A stretch of 64,000 bases of DNA, taken from assembly GCA_025618425.1 (NCBI GenBank), contig CM046838.1, positions 17,013,129 through 17,077,128 of the forward strand. Direction: 5' to 3'. A model generated the notes under the pieces. It saw only the letters and a list, made by a program, of their open reading frames with translations, ran no database searches and had not been told where the DNA came from. The stretch comes from Heliocidaris tuberculata (Eukaryota > Echinodermata > Echinoidea > Camarodonta > Echinometridae). A program made the translations under genes and the position numbers. Shown here piece after piece: positions 48,501 through 54,243 of the stretch. Positions within the stretch are counted from its first letter, which is position 1; each line of letters opens with the position of its first letter.

Positions 48501-51013
48501 ATGTAGCCAAGCCAACACTTGGAGAGGTAGAGGAGCAGTATACCAGAGCAGCGACAGGTCTCAACAAAGCAGGAAGCATCATTGCACCAGATATATTCTT
48601 TGGATTGCGATTCAGATCTGGTGAAGAGCAAGCTTCCAGTGCAGCTGGGCCTGATGTAAGGGATTGAGTCATGTCAATCTAAATTTATTGTTGACTTGTA
48701 TGTAAAGGCCACCTATTGTTTGCAGTAGAAGTGGCCTTTGTAGACAGTTGGTGTATTTTGTTTTTGTACAAATTTAAATCAACCATTTTTGATTTATTGT
48801 GGAATTATATCGGAAACACTTTCATTCATCACTACCTCAAATGTCTACAAATGTTTCTCAAAAATATGAAACTCTCTTTGAGCTTCTTGCCAAACGTTTA
48901 AACCAGGTGGTTTACCTGTGATTTGCGATCATGCATGAATAATGAACAAATTTAATAACTCATTCTGATATGAAAATAATAAATAATTTGTAGAGGATTT
49001 TTCTCCTTTTAGTTGTTGTCTGTTTAAAGTTGCCATTGAAAATTCTATGGATTTATAGAAAGTCTCATACTGTAATGTTATAACTTTTTTTTGTATAAAG
49101 CTTTAATATCTGATGATTGATTTGTAGACGGGGCAGCCAAGCTCATCAGGGAGGGATTTCATCCATGTTGCTGACATCAATGCAGAAGACGTGTTCAGGG
49201 ATATACCTCAACATGCCGACTCCAAGGACTACAGAGGAAGGAGAAGGAGAGGTAAGATGATGGAGATGATGATGATTGTAATGGTGATGGTGATGATGAT
49301 AACGATGGTGATGATAATATTAATGTAGTGGATGTGTTCAGGGATATACCTCAACATACAGACTCCAATGACTACAGAGGGAGGAGAAGAGTTAAGATGG
49401 TGGAGGTGATGATGATTGTTATCATGTTGATGGTAAATGTTAGATCTTGATAAATGTCATGGTGATGGTGATTGTGATGATGATTATGATGGTGCTGGGG
49501 ATAATGATTATGATTGTAACGATGATTATGATGGTGATCAGGCTGATGATAGTGATGATGATGATGGTGATGATGATGATGATGGTGATGATGGTGATGA
49601 TAGTGATGATGATGATGGTGATGATGATGATGATGATGGTGATGATGGTGATGATGATGATGATGATGATAGTGGTGATGATGATGATGATGATGATGAG
49701 GATGACATCAATGTAGAGGATGTGTTTAGGGATATACCTCAACATGCTGACTCTAACATACTACAGAGGAATGGGCAAAGTGATGATGGTGATTGGTTTC
49801 AATGGCAGGGTGATGATGATGATGATGTGTTGATGTCATTGTTGTGAATATCTTGGTTGTTGCTTGCATTAATGGCACAGTGTTGATGTTCATATTAATT
49901 GGGCTTGAACAAATGACCTACAACTGTGCTTGAATGAATAGACAACCTGACCATATGTAACCTCTGTCCTGTAAATATCCTACACTCTGTTTGCCAAATT
50001 ATGACAATTAAAGATTAATTTTACTAGATATTAGTCTCCAGTGAAGAACAACTTGGTGAAAATAGCAGTAATAATTGCTGAAATGAAGAGGAACTATAGT
50101 CATATTCACATTTTCTGAAAAAACAAGTTATCTTAAACCCATTTCCCAGTGGATGATGACTTCCAGCATCCCGAGAGAGATGGTTCATCCGGAAGATCAG
50201 CTGGAGAGAAGGATGCCAAGAGGAGAAGAGGAGATGGTGATGAGGAAGAGGAGGAGGACCAAGCAACGATAGCTGAGCTCCACTACAAATCTCTCTTCCA
50301 TCGTGATGCAGCCCCTACTGACGGTCTTGCTCTGCTGGAGGATGATGAGGAGATGGATGGGGCAGAAAGGAGGAAGAGGATTGGAGATGAGGTGACGAGG
50401 AAGCTACTTGAGGCAAAGCTGGATAAAGCAGAGTGAGTAAAAACCCTGTTGGAAGAATTTACATCACATAGGTTTAAGTGATGGTGATGTGCTTAGACAA
50501 ACAAACTGATTCTCTTTGATCAAGATAACATTTTATACATCAAAAGACTTACAAAGTCTATTTGAGTATGTGATTGTCTGATTCTGGAGCAGAAGAGTCG
50601 TGTAAATTTTTTTAAAAAACTTGAATATAGGTTTTGAAGGCAAATGCAGTGGACCTCATAATGACACTTTCTAGCGACCAAACATTTATTTAACAGCGTC
50701 TTCCACGAGCCAGAGATATTTACATATCTCTATGTAAATCTTTATCTCTATATGAGTTGATATTTTCACACTCTTGGCAGACAATTTATGTGTATCCATA
50801 TGATACTTTCAAATGATTAAGAATTCAAAGCTGAATGTATTTTAAAAATTCCATTACACCAGGAGAGGAATGAAACTTGCGTCAGAAATCAGCTCATCCC
50901 GTAACCAATCTAAGGGTCGCATCCAGCATCAGTTAGCCCAGATGAATGAGAGGTTAGGAGCTATCGATGAGGTGTCCCAGTCCATGCAGAGAGATTTCAG
51001 TAATACCAGACTG
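1724..51013 (+). CDS. CPLANE1: CPLANE1-like giant ciliary protein gene, partial (18 internal exons)
   Basis: Eighteen exons were joined by eye: 1724-1938, 4888-5306, 24036-24222, 28007-28241, 28774-29000, 29721-29947, 30861-31028, 31594-31830, 32227-34697, 43693-43837, 44395-45740, 46627-46957, 47324-47426, 47981-48220, 48507-48655, 49128-49251, 50150-50432 and 50863-51013. Every junction keeps frame, giving 2,419 codons without a stop. Human CPLANE1 is about 3,200 residues, so 5' and 3' exons are missing. In the family the protein acts at the basal body and transition zone with INTU, FUZ and WDPCP in ciliogenesis and planar polarity. The call rests on remembered resemblance of blocks such as PEAVWLAHELGDWK and LPAPPYYCPQPE, on great length, on low-complexity middle exons and on a C-terminal coiled coil. 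An unrelated large scaffold protein is the alternative. The gene model is firmer than the name. No promoter, start codon or polyA site is visible. Confidence 0.7.
2133..2412. mobile_element. MITE family A, copy 1 (TTAA-flanked, 280 bp)
   Basis: It begins TTAAAGGGACC and ends GGCTCCCTTTAA, giving about 9-bp terminal inverted repeats that include TTAA. A second copy at 12088-12363 matches over its whole length with scattered substitutions and small gaps, which fixes the ends. It is non-coding. TTAA ends resemble those left by piggyBac-type transposases (inference). Confidence 0.75.
3147..3738. mobile_element. MITE family B, copy 1 (592 bp foldback)
   Basis: It starts TTAAAGGGAAATCC and ends GGATTGCCCTTTAA-like. 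The terminal inverted repeats are long and imperfect, about 170 bp, sharing for example GAAATCGGACAAG and AAGAAAGTTATG on opposite strands. A copy of exactly the same length lies at 45902-46493. It has no coding capacity. Confidence 0.8.
4888..5306 (+). CDS. CPLANE1: CPLANE1-like exon 2
   Basis: The acceptor ends at 4887 (aatcttag) and the donor is gtat at 5307. The frame reads CECYIKNLPAKAVRLWHLA, then a Ser/Thr-rich linker, then a helical block SLLGILYTHLLEGDLQRALEL and a basic tail. The helical part (about residues 90-115 of the exon) looks like a TPR- or alpha-solenoid-type repeat. The exon ends in phase 0, matching the next exon 18.7 kb away. The reading frame continues into the intron, but the donor is good. 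Confidence 0.8.
5548..5722 (-). repeat. Degenerate SINE-like segment
   Basis: The minus strand carries a B-box-like GGGTTCGAAACC near 5670 and a GC-richer body unlike the flanks. It is weaker than the 1015-1375 element, has no clear tail, and may be an unrelated repeat. Confidence 0.35.
6018..6627. repeat. Long CT-rich polypyrimidine microsatellite
   Basis: About 600 bp of the plus strand is nearly pure C/T, dominated by TCTC units, with short interruptions. ORFs crossing it are Ser/Leu repeats and not genes. Such tracts can adopt triplex (H-DNA) structures. Confidence 0.9.
7147..8709. mobile_element. TAA-flanked MITE interrupted by another transposon
   Basis: The ends are inverted: AGGCCACCGCACACCTTACG at 7147 and its near-complement at 8690-8709, with similarity continuing for about 40 bp. 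TAA flanks both ends (7144-7146 and 8710-8712), as in PIF/Harbinger 3-bp target duplications (inference). Removing the nested insert (7425-8560 plus one 11-bp duplication) leaves an original element of about 416 bp. Confidence 0.7.
7425..8560. mobile_element. Nested 1.1-kb transposon with 11-bp target duplication
   Basis: Both sides carry aactcacctaa (7414-7424 and 8561-8571), a direct repeat expected from insertion. The element starts TGTTGTAACCCG and ends GGGTTACAGGACTA. Its subterminal regions are rich in inverted ACCCG/CGGGT motifs. An 11-bp duplication is in the range of Mutator-like elements (inference). The ORF at 7641-8051 shows no recognisable protein. Confidence 0.65.
8860..9250. 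other. GC-rich, CpG-rich island of unknown nature
   Basis: The base composition rises sharply compared with the AT-rich intron. A 142-codon minus-strand ORF (8800-9228) and shorter plus ORFs are open, but none resembles a known protein and no splice context convinces. It could be a promoter-like island, an exon of an unseen antisense gene, or transposon sequence. Confidence 0.3.
9521..10050. repeat. Direct tandem duplication, 268-bp period, two diverged copies
   Basis: Unit 1 starts GGTTGATTTTGGACGTGAGTG at 9521 and unit 2 starts GGTTGACTTTGGACATGAGTG at 9789. Both continue through an AACTGATGG...ATTCTTCTCT block, a GC-rich segment with GAACTCC, and an end at GAGC(A/T)GCTTATTT. Unit 1 contains a short hairpin, CTCCGTG...CACGGAG. 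No family is recognised. Confidence 0.7.
10190..10480. repeat. Three diverged tandem units of about 92-110 bp
   Basis: The block TATGTGAATGCAT recurs at about 10221, 10313 and 10423 (the last with one change). Each is followed by an A/T stretch and TGTAGAA(A/C)AAATGAAATCAC. A run of about 17 G precedes the second copy. Confidence 0.75.
11639..11666 (+). mobile_element. Helitron-like 3' terminus
   Basis: A perfect 8-bp stem, CCCGTGGA/TCCACGGG, with loop TTT (11639-11657) is followed after 5 bases by CTAG (11663-11666) and then T. This matches the known Helitron 3' end: a hairpin, then CTRR, inserted before T. The AT-rich sequence upstream, about 10,900-11,630, could be the body. I could not fix a 5' TC end, and no Rep/helicase ORF is present. 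Confidence 0.5.
12088..12363. mobile_element. MITE family A, copy 2
   Basis: It is the same orientation and ends as 2133-2412: TTAAAGGGACC at the left and GCGCCCTTTAA at the right, 276 bp. It differs from copy 1 by scattered substitutions and small deletions, implying independent, fairly old insertions. Confidence 0.75.
14220..14283 (+). repeat. tRNA-Gly(CCC)-like sequence, array copy 1
   Basis: It has TTGGTAAAGCACTTGCCTCCC (A-box and anticodon-arm-like, loop CTCCCAT) and B-box GGTTCGACTCC, then a long T-run as for Pol III termination. The 5' acceptor strand (TGGTCCA) pairs poorly with the 3' strand GGGTCCA, so it is not a functional tRNA gene as read. Confidence 0.55.
16335..16398 (+). repeat. 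tRNA-Gly-like sequence, array copy 2
   Basis: It corresponds to the 14220 segment with GGTTCGAATCC as B box and the CTCCCAT loop kept. A run of T follows. The same acceptor-stem defect is present. Confidence 0.55.
17801..17864 (+). repeat. tRNA-Gly-like sequence, array copy 3
   Basis: It lies exactly 1,466 bp after copy 2 and reads the same, as expected from the recent tandem duplication. Confidence 0.55.
22180..23346. mobile_element. TTAGCTCAT-bounded repeat with internal ~155-185-bp tandem units
   Basis: The left end is TTAGCTCATCC, opening a hairpin (AGCTCATC...GATGAGCT, 22181-22211), then TCCGTCG-type repeats. Five or so diverged units follow, each with CTTCTTCCTCATTTATTGA and TTTCATGAGGTTCATTGAAC. 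Near the right end is a hairpin TTCTGTCGA catca TCGACAGAA (23274-23296), and the end is ATGAGCTAA. It is non-coding and probably a non-autonomous element of a widespread invertebrate family (inference). Confidence 0.65.
24036..24222 (+). CDS. CPLANE1: CPLANE1-like exon 3
   Basis: The acceptor is ctcag at 24031-24035 and the donor is gtttgt at 24223. The phase-0 frame starts KLPPASPTSTPIYVPYLAN and contains LARFMALYFTNRPLYVFPPC. A second frame is also open here, but only this one agrees in phase with both neighbours. It ends in phase 1. No catalytic motif is visible. Confidence 0.75.
24530..24780. repeat. GA-rich polypurine microsatellite
   Basis: About 250 bp of nearly uninterrupted A/G on the plus strand, mainly GAGA, with a roughly 125-bp higher-order repeat (GATATGGGAGAAATAGA occurs twice). 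ORFs in it are low-complexity Ser/Leu. Confidence 0.9.
26394..26962. mobile_element. Foldback MITE, near-full-length palindrome
   Basis: The left arm starts TTAAAGGAGAATGAACCCTGG and the right arm ends with its complement near 26940-26962. The two arms, about 280 bp each, mirror each other almost to the centre (CTCAACATATGTTGAG at about 26682), sharing CAAATTGGCAATGTTG and CACAAAATTTCATATTTTC. Non-coding. Confidence 0.75.
28007..28241 (+). CDS. CPLANE1: CPLANE1-like exon 4 (PEAVWLAHELGDWK block)
   Basis: The acceptor is catag ending at 28006 and the donor is gtaaca at 28242. The protein starts (G)ADERQIQITHEVI and contains LVPEAVWLAHELGDWKSSF at about residues 45-63. This helical block is the part I most associate with CPLANE1. 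The exon ends in phase 2. It is separated from the next exon by a 532-bp intron. Confidence 0.85.
28774..29000 (+). CDS. CPLANE1: CPLANE1-like exon 5
   Basis: The acceptor is ttttag at 28768-28773 and the donor is gtaagt at 29001. The frame contains no ATG near its start. It reads TLDESLVLPPNLSPINLLRE, then a Ser/Pro-rich stretch with SFSGSQRRGSYGSLLDS. The RRGSYGS and RKSSSV stretches look like basophilic kinase sites (inference). The exon is phase 2 in and phase 1 out, with a cysteine codon split across the junction. Confidence 0.8.
29240..29456. mobile_element. Small MITE with ~66-bp inverted repeats
   Basis: The left end is GGTGGTATTCTGAGATTTAT and the right end is its complement. Inverted similarity extends about 66 bp, with a CG-richer centre (CTGCGTACGCGG). 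Total 217 bp, in the intron between exons 5 and 6. Confidence 0.75.
29721..29947 (+). CDS. CPLANE1: CPLANE1-like exon 6
   Basis: The acceptor is ctttcag ending at 29720 and the donor is gtaagt at 29948. The frame reads SLVEEDKLAQVMLSQTLTD, then helical sequence, then FYLPAPPYYCPQPEYIP at the end. The Pro/Tyr-rich ending is another segment I associate with CPLANE1. It ends in phase 0. Confidence 0.85.
29948..30860. other. Intron between exons 6 and 7
   Basis: AT-rich intron. Its notable content is the degenerate exon copy at 30421-30549. Confidence 0.6.
30421..30549 (+). pseudogene. Degenerate copy of exon 7 and its splice region
   Basis: It aligns with 30818-30946 (offset 397 bp), covering about 50 bp of intron plus the first half of exon 7. 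Read in frame it gives DPREVLEEDDSRQDIDDVVQ, then LIIMVL, then a stop at 30560. The real exon has DPPEVLEEDDHRREINDLVQ. The acceptor AG is lost (tttt in place of ctag), so it is presumably not spliced. Confidence 0.8.
30861..31028 (+). CDS. CPLANE1: CPLANE1-like exon 7
   Basis: The acceptor is tgctag ending at 30860 and the donor is gtcagt at 31029. It encodes 56 residues: an acidic start (DSDPPEVLEEDD), a hydrophobic helix (LVQLILLVLNASHCSLP), then WYVEQLREVQEKEKTW. It is in phase 0 at both ends. A degenerate copy of its first half lies 397 bp upstream (see 30421-30549). Confidence 0.85.
31160..31362 (+). mobile_element. 5'-truncated L2/CR1-like LINE 3' end
   Basis: A 3'-terminal reverse-transcriptase ORF fragment reads APQLWNRLPASLRNSTSLD, then IFKKHLKTYLYNS and a stop, the typical C-terminus of L2/Jockey-type LINEs. 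A short 3' UTR ends GCGCTATATAAATCC, followed by an ATT repeat. It lies between exons 7 and 8. Confidence 0.8.
31594..31830 (+). CDS. CPLANE1: CPLANE1-like exon 8
   Basis: The acceptor is ttttag ending at 31593 and the donor is gtaagc at 31831. It encodes 79 residues in phase 0 at both ends. It contains LKCFRDLCCLLWMLYVRDKL, a hydrophobic helical run of about 20 residues, more likely a buried helix than a membrane span because charged residues flank and interrupt it. It follows an L2-like LINE fragment in the preceding intron. Confidence 0.85.
31831..32226. other. Intron between exons 8 and 9
   Basis: A 396-bp AT-rich intron with no feature beyond its splice sites. Confidence 0.7.
32227..34697 (+). 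CDS. CPLANE1: CPLANE1-like exon 9, very long (2,471 bp)
   Basis: The acceptor is atgtag ending at 32226. The donor is gtaagt at 34698, so the apparent TAA at 34699 is intronic. The exon has ordered blocks: VLDWAECLYPFSRFLQLE near the start, a helical LEDKFGRLREKLRRKK, then YLHFLETFFLVTFGRQVQED, and KPIRMNFGKDFQQLGKLVDW about residue 370. The last 400 or so residues are disordered, rich in Ser, Arg, Lys and Asp, with many basic-Ser motifs and a SSSSTSSPDVSS tail. The exon is unusually long for an internal animal exon. It ends in phase 2. Confidence 0.9.
36658..37349. mobile_element. MITE with GTGACCAGGC inverted ends
   Basis: Left AAAAAGGGG followed by GTGACCAGGCGCCAC; right end is the complement of GGGACAAATGTGACCAGGCA. 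Inverted similarity continues through AAACCACC(G/A)AAAAGTC, about 50 bp in all. About 690 bp, non-coding. Confidence 0.7.
38719..39199. mobile_element. Candidate MITE with TTAACCCTTT ends
   Basis: It starts TTAACCCTTTT and ends AAAGGGTTAA, 481 bp, with TTAA at both extremes. About 70 bp near its right end (GGCTTAATACAGGAA, CCCAGTTCCTGTAGGCA) recurs at 12,405-12,470, showing it belongs to a dispersed repeat. Confidence 0.55.
39970..40270. repeat. TCC/CTT-rich pyrimidine tract
   Basis: It is composed of imperfect CTCCTCC and TTCCTTCTC repeats, and two halves are similar (TTTGTGTCAGCA...TTATTTGGTTGTTTTCATT-like blocks at about 39,937 and 40,149), indicating a diverged 200-bp duplication. Non-coding. 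Confidence 0.7.
42105..42220. repeat. GA-rich tract
   Basis: Mostly A and G on the plus strand, with GAGAGAGAGA and AAAGAAAGAAAG units, followed by a G-run. Confidence 0.85.
42611..42764. mobile_element. Short foldback element with central hairpin
   Basis: The left end TATTGTAATTCCGAACG and right end CGTTCGGAAATACAGTA are inverted. The centre holds a 15-bp stem, GGTTTTCATGCGCGT/ACGCGTATGAAAACC (42667-42702), with one mismatch. Confidence 0.5.
43693..43837 (+). CDS. CPLANE1: CPLANE1-like exon 10
   Basis: The acceptor is tttag at 43688-43692 and the donor is gtgaga at 43838. The frame reads (K)NAMAEDEEDRNLPSDVDK and ends VKKLVRSEVKRIME. The basic helix at the end continues into the next exon as AQHQSMMNMLD and may form a coiled coil. 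Phase 2 in and 0 out fits both neighbours across a 9-kb intron upstream. Confidence 0.8.
43838..44394. other. Intron between exons 10 and 11
   Basis: A 557-bp AT-rich intron with T-runs; nothing else seen. Confidence 0.65.
44395..45740 (+). CDS. CPLANE1: CPLANE1-like exon 11 with repeated PLLR motifs
   Basis: The acceptor is ttgaag ending at 44394 and the donor is gtaaat at 45741. After a helical start the sequence is mostly disordered and rich in Pro, Gln and His. Six short motifs recur: FPLLTVPKD (about 44831), IVLLRALPE (44968), MPLLRILPEKD (45136), IPLLRIEHS (45373), LPLLRVKDS (45499) and MQLLHLEPE (45679). The spacing is irregular, as expected of repeated binding motifs in a flexible chain (inference). 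A basic coiled-coil-like stretch, YQQEKRRKELEKEQEF, precedes the last motif. It ends in phase 2. Confidence 0.9.
45741..46626. other. Intron between exons 11 and 12
   Basis: About two thirds of this 886-bp intron is a family B MITE (45902-46493). Confidence 0.7.
45902..46493. mobile_element. MITE family B, copy 2 (592 bp)
   Basis: Same orientation and exactly the same length as 3147-3738, with few substitutions. TTAAAGGG and CCCTTTAA ends. The close match implies recent activity of this family. Confidence 0.85.
46627..46957 (+). CDS. CPLANE1: CPLANE1-like exon 12
   Basis: The acceptor is ttcacag ending at 46626 and the donor is gtgaga at 46958. The sequence is highly charged: RQRRRERLESKENDP, a Lys/Arg/Ser segment, an acidic FSSEEEELKEKE, VPPKGRVVMVMPKDD and an acidic tail. 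It is probably disordered, with possible nuclear-localisation-like basic clusters (weak). It ends in phase 0. Confidence 0.85.
46958..47323. other. Intron between exons 12 and 13
   Basis: A 366-bp AT-rich intron with nothing notable. Confidence 0.65.
47324..47426 (+). CDS. CPLANE1: CPLANE1-like exon 13 with a GC donor
   Basis: The acceptor is tctag at 47319-47323. The frame reads MESDLPHGTKRPAVTMHDVE and ends GYAIKP plus one base. No GT donor preserves frame. The best donor is cag|gcaagt at 47424-47432, the classical minor GC-AG consensus. Phase 1 joins the ga at 47981 to give glycine, reading AIKPGSHDEAL. Confidence 0.75.
47427..47980. other. GC-AG intron between exons 13 and 14
   Basis: It begins gcaagt and ends ctgtttcag. 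It is 554 bp, AT-rich, and has no repeats recognised. Confidence 0.7.
47981..48220 (+). CDS. CPLANE1: CPLANE1-like exon 14
   Basis: The acceptor is gctgtttcag ending at 47980 and the donor is gtactg at 48221. It reads SHDEALKDPDARPLLPTSAQ, then charged helical sequence ending RGRTGISSEE. It is phase 1 in and phase 1 out, with alanine split over the next junction. No named domain is recognised. Confidence 0.8.
48507..48655 (+). CDS. CPLANE1: CPLANE1-like exon 15
   Basis: The acceptor is gatgtag ending at 48506 and the donor is gtaagg at 48656. It encodes (A)KPTLGEVEEQYTRAATGLNK, then IIAPDIFFGLRF and a small acidic tail, about 50 residues. The order and spacing of hydrophobic residues suggest a short folded element. 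It ends in phase 0. Confidence 0.8.
48656..49127. other. Intron between exons 15 and 16
   Basis: A 472-bp AT-rich intron; nothing seen beyond splice signals. Confidence 0.65.
49128..49251 (+). CDS. CPLANE1: CPLANE1-like exon 16
   Basis: The acceptor is atttgtag ending at 49127 and the donor is gtaaga at 49252. It encodes TGQPSSSGRDFIHVADINAE, then DVFRDIPQHADSKDYRGRRR. The second half is repeated twice, degenerate, in the intron that follows (49312-49400 and 49702-49790). It ends in phase 1. Confidence 0.8.
49252..50149. repeat. GAT-rich microsatellite intron carrying two partial exon copies
   Basis: Long runs of GATGAT/GATGGT (49257-49320, 49395-49700, 49810-49830) separate two degenerate copies of the end of exon 16 (49312-49400 and 49702-49790). 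An ORF through the repeat is mostly Asp and is not considered a gene. From 49,850 to 50,149 it is plain AT-rich intron. Confidence 0.8.
50150..50432 (+). CDS. CPLANE1: CPLANE1-like exon 17
   Basis: The acceptor is atttcccag ending at 50149 and the donor is gtgagt at 50433. It reads (V)DDDFQHPERDGSSGR, a basic KRRRG run, an acidic EEEEED run, then a helical block IAELHYKSLFHRD and ERRKRIGDEVTRKLLEAKLD, probably the start of a coiled coil. It ends in phase 2. Confidence 0.85.
50433..50862. other. Intron between exons 17 and 18
   Basis: A 430-bp AT-rich intron, no repeats recognised. Confidence 0.65.
50863..51013 (+). CDS. CPLANE1: CPLANE1-like exon 18, last visible
   Basis: The acceptor is acaccag ending at 50862 and the donor is gtaagg at 51014, so the message continues. 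It encodes RGMKLASEISSSRNQSKGRI, then HQLAQMNERLGAIDEVSQSM and QRDFSNTRL. Heptad spacing of Leu, Met, Ile and Val indicates a coiled coil. It ends in phase 0. I found no convincing continuation between 51,014 and 64,000. Confidence 0.8.
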
Positions 51014-51541
51014 GTAAGGTTCCTTTCATCCAGAGTGTCTTATCACTAGTCAGATAGCTAAGTGCAGATAAACATTTAGTACAGTCTGGCAAGCATTTTA
51101 TATGAACTTGCAATTCGTTTGCTTAGTACTGGGACAAGCTGAAGCATGGCTGAAACCAATTTTAAGAATGAATCTTGGTTCATCCGACAAATTGCATTCA
51201 TTCATAGTCTAGAATTTGGCTGTGCATTCAGCATCATCATTTCTTCATTGACATTTCAACGCTCTTTACATAACCCCTTCTGTGCTTTTAAGTTTGCTGA
51301 ATGAAATGAAAATCAAGAATTACAGTTTTTGTTTCATCCATGATTTCCCACAAATTCAATAATTTTGTAAATAACAAAGACATAAAGTTTGCAATTTGTT
51401 GGCATTCCTGTGATTTTAGTTTGAGAAATATATTAGGCACATCACAAATGAATCAAATTAAATCCAATGCACGTGCATGTACAGCTCACCAGCTCAAGAT
51501 TTCAGACATACCACACATACTTCCACTTAGGCACTATACAG

Positions 51542-51681
51542 GACCTTTCAGTCATGTTTAACATGCGCAAGAGATTTAATGTCACAAGCGTTCGCACGCG
51601 TTCAGAACGCAGACCTTTCAGTCATGTTTAACATGCGCAAGAGATTTAATGTCACAAGCGTTCGCACGCGTTCAGAACGCA
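51542..51681. repeat. Perfect 70-bp tandem duplication
   Basis: The unit begins GACCTTTCAGTCATGTTTAA and ends CGTTCAGAACGCA. The two copies are identical by eye, so the duplication is recent. The unit is CpG-containing and leads into a region rich in GTTCGAACG-like motifs. Confidence 0.9.
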
Positions 51682-51817
51682 GATTAAAAAATGAGAACAA
51701 AAGAAGCGTTCGAACCCGCTCGAACGGGTTCCGAACGCAGTCCGTTAAGCGAGCCATGGGAGAGCCCCAACTTTCATTGTTCTCTCGAACAATAGAGGTT
51801 CGTTCGAGAACAGTCCT

Positions 51818-51900
51818 GCGAACGGCCCGATTAACAATCAGTGAACGAATGCGAACGGCCGGATTAACGATTGGTGAATGCGTGCGAACGGCCGGATTAG
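51818..51900. repeat. 33-bp repeat, three copies
   Basis: GCGAACGGCC(C/G)GATTA begins at 51818, 51851 and 51884, with intervening AACAATCAGTGAACGAAT-type sequence. The last copy is truncated. Confidence 0.85.
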
Positions 51901-54243
51901 ATCTAATCTCGAGATGTGCCTCTGATTTGAAAGGCGCAACTTGACATGACATTCGTCTACGAAAATCCCTAAACTCCCCGAATCGGTCCCGGTGGGTCAG
52001 CGTCGGATGTTTGGGGCTCTCCGCGGAGCGAATCTAAAGTAGTTATTCCTTTTTTCTTCTTTTCTTTTTTCCGTCTTGTATTATGGTGACAGAGCCAGTA
52101 CAAAATTCGCAGATGAAAAGGAAAATAGCCGCGTTTTAGTAATAATTATGAACGCCAAGTAAACAAGTAGATGCTTAATTTTTAAGGAAAATGAAACATT
52201 ATTGCAAACAGATTTTTTTAAAAGAGAAGAAGTCCAAGGTATTTTATTTGCTTCGCCATTTTAAGACTTATTTCTAAAATACGATGCGACTTTCGTTGTA
52301 CTTTCGGACCCGATGTTCTGTTTTATGGTTGGTTGGTTGGTTGGTTTGTTGTTTTTTTCTTTACAGAAAATGGCTTGGAATGAACAACACACTATTTAAA
52401 AAGAAGAATATCCGATGGGAATTTACCGTAACATTCCTCACATTGAATGGATGTATGTTACATAAAAATTATTTTCAATTCAAAGTCTTCATCCCCAAAA
52501 CAGGATGTTCGAACACTTCTGTGACCGCTTCAATGTGCACGTTTGTACATAGCGATGATGTGTGTATCCGTGTGTGTTGTACAGCATGTTAAGACGGAAA
52601 ACCAGCTGACTTCCACCCACGAGTTATAGGGTACACAGGGCCTGGCGGCCCTGGCCCTGCCTATACTCTATGACGTGCATGTAGGTGTGCATGAGAGTGT
52701 GGAAGAGATGTGGGAATTACGAGCGCGCGAATGAAAAAGTGTATGTGCACGTCGAGTGAATCAGATTCGGTGGTACCTTTGACCTAGCTGCCTTGTGAAA
52801 TATATAGCTGTTTGAGCAAATACTTGTAAAAAAGGAAGAAAAGAAGAAAAAAAAAGGGGGGGGGGGGTGATCAGGACCTGCTTAGAACCTCGAATATGCG
52901 AGGTCCATAAATAAAGGTGAGGTTGACTATACACCAATTAGCTACAAAATATAAATCAATAAGGGGTAGTAGTACTTGTAAGCGAGTTCTTTTTTCTCTG
53001 ATGGCACTGGCTTGCCCGTCTCGATCATCGCAATGTTCTTAAAATAGAACGAAATATCTTGAAATCAACTTTTCTTGCATGTTTACGTCGCGTTGTACGT
53101 AGTAACAATAATATAACTACATTATAATAATACAATGTATATGTAATACCCCCATGCATGCTCAGTTGGGTAATGCCAAAATTAGAATTTGATCAAAATT
53201 TCACCCGCCTATCATTATGTTTCAATTTTTCTGCAAATTCATGTACACAATTAGAGCAAATACTTGCTTGTAAAATGTTTCGGAACTTACTTTTCCCAAG
53301 GTTTGTTTTTATTGGTGGATTCCTAATGTAATCCAATTTTTAGAAGTCTGGATCGATTAACATGTGCAACGAAATGCTTTTCCGTTTTGTTTTGTATTTG
53401 CGGTTTGGGCTGGGTCGACGGCGACAAATTCCTTATTCATTGATAAGAAATGAATGTGAAACGTACACCCCGGCCCTGTAAATTGTTTCGCCAATGGAAG
53501 GGGAGAGAAAGAGAGAGCAAGAGAGGTCAATAACCCTTTCATGCAATCATGTGATCGAGTAAAACTTGTCACTTTGTCACTTGTCACTTTTTTCCTTCTG
53601 AAATTCTTTTATGTCGATCTTTAACAAAAAAAATTATTAAATCATCTCCCTTATCCCCTGTGCTTTCCCAAGCTAACTTTATACCCCAAAATCCTCATGC
53701 CGCACGGTTTTGCACTTTGTCGCTCGCTTGTAAATGAATGATAATCATGTGAGGGAAACAGCCCCTTGCCCCCCCCCCCCGGTTACCAAGTGCGTCGCTA
53801 GAACATTTTGAATAGGGGGTGTGACACCCAAATTTGCAGACAAATTTTTAGGGTGAGACACCCAAATCGGCCGACAAAAATGCTGCACCCTAATCTCCTC
53901 CCCAATAATAATGTAAGAATTAAAATCGCAGATAGATATGTAGAAATCTTGATCATTACGGTCCCATTTTATTCCAGAGTTCATGAGCAAGCTAAACGAG
54001 CAAAAAAATTGGCCAGTTTTTCCTTCTTTTTCTTTCTTTTTTTGTTTTCATGTCCTTATCTTTTTCCCTTTTTTTTCTCCTTTCTGTTTTCTCTTTTTCC
54101 TTTCTCTTTCCTATTCCATATAGCCCTCTCCACTTTTCCACTTTCTTTGCCAACAGCATTTTTTTTTAGGGGGGGGGGGGTGGGGTGTGACACCCCCACA
54201 TCCCCTCTTGCGACGCCGCCGCCGATAACACTGCACAAGCTAC

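Larger units (their letters stand above)
51014..54243. other. Sequence after the last visible exon, before the retrotransposon
   Basis: It contains a 70-bp perfect tandem duplication (51542-51681), a 33-bp three-copy repeat (51818-51900), G-runs and degenerate repeat sequence. Stretches around 52,000-53,700 show nothing I can support. It is either intron (if the gene continues) or intergenic. Confidence 0.5.

Noticed and set aside
49437..49847. 136-codon ORF, mostly aspartate
   Set aside because: It is the translation of the GAT microsatellite plus a degenerate copy of exon 16; low-complexity and not supported by splice sites.
52017..52038. Second Helitron-like end (CTCCGCGGAG then CTAA)
   Set aside because: The palindrome has no loop and CTAA is followed by A rather than T.
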